A stretch of 6,145 bases of DNA from positions 1-6,145 of the forward strand of contig JALSOU010000220.1 of assembly GCA_026986305.1 (NCBI GenBank), read 5' to 3'. The position numbers and the translations under genes were made by a program. This document shows, piece by piece, positions 1 to 5,442 of the stretch (position 1 is its first letter; every line of letters begins with the position of its first letter). This DNA is from Thermoplasmata archaeon. GTDB taxonomy: Archaea; Thermoplasmatota; Thermoplasmata; WALJ01. A model generated the notes under the pieces. The model was not told the origin of the DNA. It saw nothing but the letters and a program-made list of their open reading frames with translations, and searched no databases.

Positions 1-423
1 TTTGTGGAGAGTTATTATTATCGGTTTTTCCTCGTCAAAGGAATCCCTTACAAGCTCAACAAATTTCTCGCTCAGTATCTCCATCCTCCCTATCTCATCT
101 ATCACAACTATGTCTATGTTCTCATCTTCAAATGCCCTTATTATGGCAGGAACCCCTATGCGATCTATGGCCTCCACATCCACCCCATAGTTCTCAATCC
201 TATATCTTGAGTCCATATCCACATGTGCCATCACGGCCTTTTCCTTGGTAACCCAGTCCATTATGTAGAAGCCCAGCCTTTTACCGTCCTCTTCAATCTC
301 CTCTGTTACCATGCCTCCTACCTTCAGCCCCTCACCTTCCAGCATCTCTATTACTTTCAGGAGGAGCTTGGTTTTGCCAGCCTTGGGCAGTCCTGTTATT
401 CCGATCTTCAGTACCTTGGGCAT
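1..423 (-). CDS. THEP1-family nucleoside triphosphatase (C-terminus beyond window)
   Basis: I translated this by hand on the reverse strand: 141 residues run from an ATG at 423 to the left edge with no stop, so the C-terminus (perhaps 30-50 residues, given that the family is usually about 170-190) lies outside. A Walker A loop GLPKAGKT is at residues 11-18, and a Walker B stretch IDIVVIDEIGRMEILS at about 103-118 has the DEIGxME signature of THEP1 (NTPase_1) proteins. The visible end, PIIITLHK, matches the family's strand before its conserved His/Arg region. Known members are soluble enzymes that slowly hydrolyse ATP, GTP and other NTPs; the physiological role is unclear. The start is forced: reading upstream in frame gives no other start codon before a TAA at 457-459. 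The gene is divergent from ftsZ, and I see no strong Shine-Dalgarno site. Confidence 0.9.
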   Translation of the reverse strand, partial: MPKVLKIGITGLPKAGKTKLLLKVIEMLEGEGLKVGGMVTEEIEEDGKRLGFYIMDWVTKEKAVMAHVDMDSRYRIENYGVDVEAIDRIGVPAIIRAFEDENIDIVVIDEIGRMEILSEKFVELVRDSFDEEKPIIITLHK

Positions 424-451
424 TTTACCATCTCGGAGTGCATCGTGATAG

Positions 452-466
452 TGCTTTTAGTATTTG
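452..466 (-). promoter_or_regulatory. possible weak promoter for the THEP1 gene
   Basis: On the minus strand the stretch reading CAAATACTAAAAGC lies roughly 30-40 bases upstream of the THEP1 start codon and could act as a degenerate BRE/TATA element for a transcript with a very short leader. The match is poor and position is the main argument. No other convincing TATA box was seen on this strand between the two divergent genes. Confidence 0.25.
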
Positions 467-513
467 GGTTTTTTGTTTTTATTTACCATGAATCCTGCGC
501 CCAAATAGGTAAT

Positions 514-521
514 TTTATATA
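514..521 (+). promoter_or_regulatory. TATA box of ftsZ
   Basis: The sequence TTTATATA, preceded by the purine-containing GGTAAT as a possible BRE, is centred at about 518. Archaeal transcription normally starts 25-27 bases downstream of the TATA centre, placing the start near 543-545. That gives a leader of about 14 bases, just enough to carry the AGGTG ribosome-binding site at 548-552. Confidence 0.7.
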
Positions 522-547
522 TGCTTATTGCAATTCCCTTCCAAATC

Positions 548-552
548 AGGTG
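548..552 (+). promoter_or_regulatory. ribosome-binding site that fixes the ftsZ start
   Basis: AGGTG is complementary to the archaeal 16S 3' end and sits five bases before the ATG at 558. It decides between that ATG and an in-frame TTG at 528; the TTG lies right after the TATA box and would be upstream of the expected transcription start. Confidence 0.75.
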
Positions 553-557
553 TTAAT

Positions 558-1676
558 ATGAAGTCGATTGTGGATAAGGTTCTGAAGGAAACAAAGGAGA
601 AGAGCGCTGAGGAACAGGCAGCAGAGATGTTGTCTCCAGATGATGAGGAACTGAGGAAGCTTGTTGAATCCATGCAGGTGAACATAAAGATAGTCGGATG
701 CGGCGGCGGAGGCTCTAACACCATAAACAGGCTTTTCCACGAAGGCATAGTGGGAGCTGACCTCATAGCGCTCAACACGGATGCGAAACACCTACTCACA
801 ATAAAGGCTCAGAAGAAGATACTGATAGGAAAAAAGCTAACAAGAGGGCTTGGAGCAGGAGCCATACCTGAGATAGGAGAGAAAGCTGCGCAGGAAGCAG
901 AAGATGAGATAAGAGAGGCCATAAAGGGAGCGCACATTGTTTTCATAACAGCAGGAATGGGTGGAGGCACTGGAACTGGATCTGCCTATTATGTTGCGAG
1001 AATGGCCAAGGAAGAAGGTGCCCTTGTGATGGCTGTCGTAACCATGCCTTTTAAGGCTGAGGGGATACAGAGGATGGAAAACGCAAAGAAAGGCCTTGAA
1101 AAGCTCAGAAGGGTCTGCGACACCACAATAGTGATACCGAATGACAGGCTCCTTGAAATAGTGCCTCGCATGCCTCTGGATGCTGCATTCAAAGTGGCAG
1201 ATGAGATACTTATGCAGTCAATAAAAGGCCTTACTGAGATAATAACAAAACCCGGACTGGTCAATCTGGACTACAACGATGTGAGAACCATAATGGAAGG
1301 AGCAGGTATGGCCATGATTGGCATAGGGGAGTCCGACGCCACATCAAACAGGGTTGAAGAAGCCATGAACGAAGCTCTCACCTCACCGCTTCTCGGGGAT
1401 GTGGATATAAGCGAGGGAAAGGGAGCGCTCATAAGAGTGGTGGGCGGACCAGACATGACCATAGCTGAAGCTGAAAGAGCAGCTGCGATGGTAACTGAAA
1501 AGATAAGCAACAATGCCAGAGTGATATGGGGCTGCTCAGTGGAGCCAGAGCTGGAGAGAACCATAAGGGTGCTTCTGGTGGTTACAGGGGTTAAATCTGC
1601 ACACATAATGGGAGCTGACTCTGCACCATCCCATCTCTCAGCAGATGCTGATGACGAGATAGACTTCGTCAGATAA
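558..1676 (+). CDS. ftsZ: archaeal cell-division GTPase FtsZ
   Basis: FtsZ is the tubulin-like GTPase that polymerises into the mid-cell division ring. The protein has 372 residues, normal for archaeal FtsZ. An N-terminal charged segment (about 1-40) is followed by the GTPase fold: T1 loop GCGGGGSN (47-54), NTD (73-75), LTRGLGAG (94-101), the tubulin signature GGGTGTG (135-141), and the T7 loop NLDYNDV (236-242), whose D238 and D241 correspond to the residues that complete the neighbouring subunit's GTPase site. The C-terminal subdomain runs to about 352. A short variable linker then leads to an acidic-hydrophobic end, DDEIDFVR, like the conserved C-terminal peptide that archaeal FtsZ uses to bind its membrane anchor SepF. 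Archaea often carry two paralogues; [10 protein letters not shown] and PGLVNLD lean towards FtsZ2, but I cannot settle this. An oddity is SAYYVA after the signature loop, where SAPVVA/SAPVIA is usual. No division partner is adjacent. Confidence 0.97.
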   Translation: MKSIVDKVLKETKEKSAEEQAAEMLSPDDEELRKLVESMQVNIKIVGCGGGGSNTINRLFHEGIVGADLIALNTDAKHLLTIKAQKKILIGKKLTRGLGAGAIPEIGEKAAQEAEDEIREAIKGAHIVFITAGMGGGTGTGSAYYVARMAKEEGALVMAVVTMPFKAEGIQRMENAKKGLEKLRRVCDTTIVIPNDRLLEIVPRMPLDAAFKVADEILMQSIKGLTEIITKPGLVNLDYNDVRTIMEGAGMAMIGIGESDATSNRVEEAMNEALTSPLLGDVDISEGKGALIRVVGGPDMTIAEAERAAAMVTEKISNNARVIWGCSVEPELERTIRVLLVVTGVKSAHIMGADSAPSHLSADADDEIDFVR

Positions 1677-1689
1677 CCCCTAAAACCAA

Positions 1690-2154
1690 TTAAACAATAA
1701 ACCCATTAATAATCCAATTTTCAAGATCATCTAAAAATTCACTGTATTTTCTGCCGTTCATCGCCGCCCAGAGGACGATTTTCACCTCATCATATAGGTT
1801 GTAATCCATGGAGAGCGCCTGTTTGAGCTCCTCTTCAGACATGGAAAGCTCCCTGATTAATCTATCCTTTGGGGGGATGGTGTAAAGCTCCGCAAGCTCC
1901 TCTGGAGGATAATAGCCAAAAGGAACCTCCGTCTCCTTGTAATCAAAGCTTGGCCTCAGATAATCTCCGTCATTCTCCAATAGACCCATGGACTTTGCGT
2001 TTTTTATCATAATCTCGGCTTTTTTAGGGTCAAACCACCTGCGTTTAATAGAAATGGCCCCGAGCATCTGCTCTTCCTTCATCTTTTCCATCCCTTCGCC
2101 GAGAAAGAGAGCTCCTATCGCCAGTTTCATCTCCTCAATAGAAGGTCCTCTCAT
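1690..2154 (-). CDS. DUF2240-family archaeal protein, overlapping the upstream DUF835 gene
   Basis: A 154-residue soluble protein with no signal peptide or membrane segment. The pattern at residues 31-80 (LGAISIKRRWFDPKKA, then MGLLENDGDYLRPSFD, then EVPFG) matches my recollection of DUF2240, an archaeal family of unknown function. The segment reads like a winged-helix unit: helix, turn at WFDPKKA, recognition-like helix, then a 'GLL' wing. Nucleic-acid binding is possible but is only an inference. I chose the ATG at 2154 because GGAGG at 2161-2165 lies six bases upstream of it. Alternatives are a TTG at 2184 and an ATG at 2130, the latter with GAGGAG directly abutting it and beginning right at the conserved domain. 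With the 2154 start, the gene overlaps the end of the DUF835 gene by 20 bases, which suggests coupled translation. Its stop lies 13 bases from the convergent ftsZ stop. Confidence 0.82.
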   Translation of the reverse strand: MRGPSIEEMKLAIGALFLGEGMEKMKEEQMLGAISIKRRWFDPKKAEIMIKNAKSMGLLENDGDYLRPSFDYKETEVPFGYYPPEELAELYTIPPKDRLIRELSMSEEELKQALSMDYNLYDEVKIVLWAAMNGRKYSEFLDDLENWIINGFIV

Positions 2155-4036
2155 CCCTGTCCTCCAGAGCTTCCACCCTATCAAACTCCGCCCTGAGTTT
2201 GCTTAGCTCATCGGTGGTGAGTGCCGCGGGATTAACTGGCACTATCAGGGTCATGTCCATCATAGATGCGGTGTCTGTAATCTTCTTTATGAGTTTCATG
2301 GCTTCGTCGAAGCCGTGCTCAACAACGAGATATTCCAGACCGTCAAATAGAATGACAGAAGCAGGATATTTTTCTGAAAATCTCTCAACCACCTCGGCTA
2401 TCTTCTCTATGTTTGAAGGATCTATGGTATCTTTTCCACCTGCATTGGTTAGCCATATGCATTTTAGCTTTCCGCTGAGATTATAGGTTCTTTTCAACTT
2501 ATCAGGGAACATGGTGCTCATGCACAAAGCCAGATATCCATCTTTCAGAAAGTCAGCCAGCATGTTGTATGTGTTCTTAAGTTCGCTATCCAGTATCAAA
2601 TGATTATATCCCTGTTCAACCCTTTTCTGGAGAGCACCGCAAACAGGACATCTGACTTTAAGTAGGTTCTCACCTTCCTTTATCTTTATTACCGAGCCGC
2701 AATTTATGCAGTGTATCCTCTCTTCCTCTTCTTCCTCTCCATATATAGCCACGGGTTCTTCCTCATATTCCTCCGGAATGGGAGTCATAGCAGGCATAGC
2801 AGGTGTCTTTTTTACCCTCTTTTTATCCTTCTTTTCAAAGTATTCCTTTGGTATGTTTTCTATGGCCTTTTCATAGCCAACCTTGCTTATTCCAGCCGAA
2901 ATCAGCACAAAAATGATGCTGAGTGCTATCATTATCGGGCCGCTGAAATACAGTGGTCCAACCACTGGGAAGAAATAGAATATTATGAGGATCAAAAGAA
3001 AGATCCTTCCTGTCCAGTGTATCCACTTTATCTTTCTAGCTTCAAGGCGATATCTCTTAGGATAGGCGTTCCTGTATTCAAGGAAGAAATGCGTTGGGAA
3101 TGCCACAGAAAGATAGCCAAATATGGCGACTATTATGAAAAGTATCTGTGGATTTTCAAGTGGGTCAAAAGAGGAATGGTGGATGTAATCGTCTCCCGCT
3201 CCCCCTGCAGATACATCCACAGAATAGGAGAATATCTCCCCTGCGGGTGTTCTAATCATCCACATGCTTCCTTTCTGGAGTTTAGGGTACGAATAGCTAT
3301 CCAATCCAATAACTATATTTAAATGATTGACAACACCATCTCCCCGATAAATAACATCATCTGTTATTTTTCCACTTTCGTTGTATTTCTTTAGACATTC
3401 AAAAGGGGCTGTTAATAGGTTGGTGTTTGACATCGTTATTTGGGAAGATATGGTAACATTATTCATATTTATTGTCATATATATATCTATTGGAGATGTG
3501 TATGAATCATCGGTACCTATCAACCCATTTGTATCTCCCTCCACATTGTGCCCACTGAGATCAGAATGCTTTATTTCAATTCCATAGTATTTTATACCTG
3601 TACCGTTACGATACATATAATTTGGGTTTCCTGTTAATAAAGTTGTATCGTTTTTATAGTATGGAATGGTTCCTCCTTCGATATAATGTTGTAAAAACGA
3701 TGTCGCAGAACCTACATATACATTTGCTTCATATTTATCTATTTTTCCTTTTTCTCTGTAATGCCCGTCCTTGCCCTCAGGTGGAATTCCGTCGATCGTC
3801 ACATTATCCAATCTTTCTATGATCAGTTTTCTAAGCTCTTTAGCCTGCTCCCCCGTTATGTGCCAATGCACCGTCCCACCGTGCGCTCCATTAAAAAGAG
3901 ATAGTATCTGTAGGCTGGTATCGCATTCCGTGTACCCTCCAGTTATCGTTGTATCTCCATAGCTCCCAATCATAGCGACCGGAAAGGCAGAGAAAAGCAT
4001 GAACACCATCAACACAGCGAGGCTCTTTCTATTCAT
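2135..4036 (-). CDS. membrane protein with extracytoplasmic domain, zinc ribbon and DUF835 domain
   Basis: A 633-residue protein of unknown function with a receptor-like build. A signal peptide or N-terminal anchor (1-about 25: MNRK, then a hydrophobic run) precedes an external domain (about 28-292) with five Asn-X-Ser/Thr sequons (N78, N129, N144, N193, N219) and a His-rich GAHGGTVHWH (50-59). Three membrane helices follow (about 297-318, 343-361, 366-385). The Arg/Lys-rich loop between the first two and the Lys-rich stretch after the third both point inward, so the C-terminal half is cytoplasmic. There, a Lys-rich then Pro/Met then Glu-rich linker (402-440) leads to a zinc ribbon, CINC (443-446) and CPVC (463-466), and a DUF835 domain (about 485-615) recognisable from VILFDGLEYLVVEHGF and TLIVPVNPAAL. 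DUF835 is found C-terminally in many archaeal sensor-like proteins. The gene follows enolase after 30 bp and has no clear Shine-Dalgarno site. Codons 90-245 are strikingly AT-rich. The domain layout is clear; the function and ligand are not. Confidence 0.9.
   Translation of the reverse strand: MNRKSLAVLMVFMLFSAFPVAMIGSYGDTTITGGYTECDTSLQILSLFNGAHGGTVHWHITGEQAKELRKLIIERLDNVTIDGIPPEGKDGHYREKGKIDKYEANVYVGSATSFLQHYIEGGTIPYYKNDTTLLTGNPNYMYRNGTGIKYYGIEIKHSDLSGHNVEGDTNGLIGTDDSYTSPIDIYMTINMNNVTISSQITMSNTNLLTAPFECLKKYNESGKITDDVIYRGDGVVNHLNIVIGLDSYSYPKLQKGSMWMIRTPAGEIFSYSVDVSAGGAGDDYIHHSSFDPLENPQILFIIVAIFGYLSVAFPTHFFLEYRNAYPKRYRLEARKIKWIHWTGRIFLLILIIFYFFPVVGPLYFSGPIMIALSIIFVLISAGISKVGYEKAIENIPKEYFEKKDKKRVKKTPAMPAMTPIPEEYEEEPVAIYGEEEEEERIHCINCGSVIKIKEGENLLKVRCPVCGALQKRVEQGYNHLILDSELKNTYNMLADFLKDGYLALCMSTMFPDKLKRTYNLSGKLKCIWLTNAGGKDTIDPSNIEKIAEVVERFSEKYPASVILFDGLEYLVVEHGFDEAMKLIKKITDTASMMDMTLIVPVNPAALTTDELSKLRAEFDRVEALEDRDERTFY
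2161..2165 (-). promoter_or_regulatory. internal ribosome-binding site for the DUF2240 gene
   Basis: GGAGG on the minus strand lies within the last codons of the DUF835 gene, six bases before the ATG at 2154. It is the best Shine-Dalgarno match among the candidate starts and decides the call. Its position implies that ribosomes finishing the upstream gene would expose or reuse this site. Confidence 0.65.
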
Positions 4037-4066
4037 GTTATCGTGCGGAGATAAAGGGATTGGGTA

Positions 4067-5323
4067 TTAAGATTTTCGCATACCATACTCAGCTGTTTCC
4101 CTTAGCTCTTCCTCTATCCTCATGAGCTGATTGTATTTCTCCACCCTGTCAACTCTGCAAGGAGCCCCGGATTTTATCTGCCCTGAATTCACAGCAACAG
4201 CAAAATCAGCTATGAAATCATCCGCTGTTTCTCCTGAGCGGTGGGAAATGAGGGTTCTCCATCCAGCTCTGTGAGCCATATCTACCGCTTCCAGAGTCTC
4301 TGTCACAGTGCCTATCTGATTTAGCTTTATAAGAGCTGCATTCGCCGCCTTTCGCTCTATGCCCTGCTTTATTAGCTTGGGATTCGTGACAAAGATATCA
4401 TCACCTACTATCTGCACTTTGCCTCCTAGTTTGGATGTTATCTCTATAAAAGCATCCCAATCGTCCTCTGCGAAGGGGTCCTCCAATAGGATTATTGGAT
4501 ACTTAGAAATAAGCTCCGAATATATATCTAAAAGCTCTCCAGCAGAGTACTCCTTGCCCTGAACCATGTATTTTCCATTGGAATAGAAGCCGCTGGCCGC
4601 TGAATCAGTGGCTATCTTCACCTTGCCTTCGTATCCCATCTCCTCGATAGCCTGTACTATGGCCTCAAATGGCTCCTCTATGTCCTTCATAGGTGGTGCA
4701 AACCCGCCTTCATCACCCACATTTATCGCATGTCTTCCGTACTTCTTTTTAAGAATATCCTTGAGCTGGTGATAGACCTCTGAGCCCATTCTCACAGCTT
4801 CTCTGAAGTTCTCTGCACCTACTGGAGCTATCATGTGCTCCTGAATCGAGAGCTCGTTGCCTGCATGCGCTCCCCCATTTATCACATTCATGAAAGGCAC
4901 AGGAAGGACATGGGCGTTTGTTCCTCCCAGATACTTGTAAAGGGGCATTTCCAGAAGATATGAGGCTAAACGGGCTGTTGCCAGCGATACACCCAATATG
5001 GCATTGGCTCCTAGATTTGACTTATTCTCCGTGCCGTCCAGAGAGATTAACATGAGGTCGATCTTCCTCTGCTCTAAAACATCCATTCCTATAAGCCTTG
5101 GCGCAATCTTCTTTTCTATGTTCTGTATGGCCTTTTTAACACCTTTTCCATGGAACCTATCATCTCCATCCCTGAGCTCCAGAGCCTCCCTTTTGCCTGT
5201 AGATGCTCCTGAAGGAACTGATGCTCTTCCCATGTATTCTCCAGCGTAAATCTCCACTTCAACCGTTGGATTTCCCCTTGAATCGAGGATTTCCCTAGCG
5301 TGAACCTCAGTTATTTCGAACAT
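4067..5323 (-). CDS. eno: enolase (phosphopyruvate hydratase)
   Basis: Enolase interconverts 2-phosphoglycerate and phosphoenolpyruvate in glycolysis and gluconeogenesis, as a cytoplasmic Mg2+-dependent homo-oligomer. The protein has 418 residues, usual for the family, with all key parts present: the mobile loop PSGASTG (37-43), the catalytic-region His in NGGAHAGN (H153), E162 in IQEH, GDEGG (203-207, E205), Mg2+ ligands D240, E281 ([11 protein letters not shown]) and D308 (IVGDD), the catalytic base Lys in [10 protein letters not shown] (K333), the HRSGET motif (361-366), and K384 in GQIKSGAP. The reading frame is open further upstream to an ATG at 5368, but the family begins at [17 protein letters not shown]. 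The extension would also run through the promoter, so I use the ATG at 5323. No Shine-Dalgarno site precedes it, and the TATA box position fits a leaderless mRNA. A small oddity is DSAASGFY where most enolases have Glu in place of that Gly. Confidence 0.98.
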   Translation of the reverse strand: MFEITEVHAREILDSRGNPTVEVEIYAGEYMGRASVPSGASTGKREALELRDGDDRFHGKGVKKAIQNIEKKIAPRLIGMDVLEQRKIDLMLISLDGTENKSNLGANAILGVSLATARLASYLLEMPLYKYLGGTNAHVLPVPFMNVINGGAHAGNELSIQEHMIAPVGAENFREAVRMGSEVYHQLKDILKKKYGRHAINVGDEGGFAPPMKDIEEPFEAIVQAIEEMGYEGKVKIATDSAASGFYSNGKYMVQGKEYSAGELLDIYSELISKYPIILLEDPFAEDDWDAFIEITSKLGGKVQIVGDDIFVTNPKLIKQGIERKAANAALIKLNQIGTVTETLEAVDMAHRAGWRTLISHRSGETADDFIADFAVAVNSGQIKSGAPCRVDRVEKYNQLMRIEEELRETAEYGMRKS

Positions 5324-5340
5324 AATCAGGAATAGAGGGG

Positions 5341-5350
5341 AGTATTTATG
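5341..5350 (-). promoter_or_regulatory. enolase promoter, predicted leaderless
   Basis: On the minus strand CATAAATACT forms a TATA box, preceded by a BRE-like GAAAGC. Its centre is about 23 bases upstream of the ATG at 5323, so transcription should begin at or within a few bases of the start codon. The absence of any GGAGG-like site before the ATG agrees with leaderless translation. Confidence 0.7.
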
Positions 5351-5371
5351 GCTTTCACCGAGCCACATATG

Positions 5372-5385
5372 AAAAGCTTATATAG
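5372..5385 (+). promoter_or_regulatory. feoB promoter (BRE and TATA box)
   Basis: AAAAGC (5372-5377) followed by TTATATAG (5378-5385) forms a strong archaeal BRE/TATA pair. The expected transcription start is near 5407-5409, giving a leader of about 35 bases that includes the GGAGG ribosome-binding site. It points away from the enolase promoter, and the two do not overlap. Confidence 0.75.
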
Positions 5386-5394
5386 TGCAGTTTT

Positions 5395-5408
5395 TTAGGC
5401 GAACCTAA
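5395..5408 (+). promoter_or_regulatory. putative DtxR/IdeR-type iron-box operator of feoB
   Basis: TTAGGCGAACCTAA is an inverted repeat with perfect five-base arms, TTAGG and CCTAA, around CGAA. It matches 13 of the last 14 positions of the commonly cited IdeR iron box, TTAGGTTAGGCTAACCTAA. It lies between the feoB TATA box and ribosome-binding site, across the predicted transcription start, where a bound metal-dependent repressor would block initiation when iron is sufficient. The first five positions of the full 19-base consensus are not conserved. Binding is inferred, and no regulator gene is in the window. Confidence 0.65.
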
Positions 5409-5431
5409 CTCAATAAGATTTGACTAAAAAT

Positions 5432-5436
5432 GGAGG
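5432..5436 (+). promoter_or_regulatory. ribosome-binding site of feoB
   Basis: GGAGG lies six bases before the ATG at 5443, an ideal spacing. It supports this start over the ATG at 5430, which overlaps the site itself and is in another frame. Confidence 0.8.
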
Positions 5437-5442
5437 ACATCC

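Noticed and set aside
528..557. Upstream TTG start extending FtsZ by ten residues
   Set aside because: The TTG sits immediately after the TATA box and before the expected transcription start. The ATG at 558 has its own AGGTG site.
223..561. 112-codon open frame on the plus strand
   Set aside because: It is antisense to the THEP1 NTPase, whose Walker motifs are clear, and continues through the ftsZ promoter. The composition is not protein-like.
989..1606. Two antisense open frames opposite ftsZ
   Set aside because: Both are minus-strand shadows of the highly conserved ftsZ reading frame, with Ser/Ala/Ile-rich composition and no motifs.
1677..1689. Terminator between convergent ftsZ and DUF2240
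   Set aside because: The 13-bp gap has no hairpin or long T-run on either strand; termination must occur within or past the coding ends, so nothing can be annotated.
2155..2184. TTG start for the DUF2240 gene at 2184
   Set aside because: It is a rare start codon buried deeper in the upstream gene, while the ATG at 2154 has GGAGG at ideal spacing.
2711..3322. 203-codon open frame on the plus strand
   Set aside because: It lies antisense within the membrane and linker part of the DUF835 gene; the translation is an aromatic-rich jumble with no domain pattern, and it lacks a promoter or ribosome-binding site.
5324..5368. Fifteen-residue N-terminal extension of enolase
   Set aside because: It would encode residues not found in the family and runs through the eno TATA box. 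Enolases begin close to the [11 protein letters not shown] motif.
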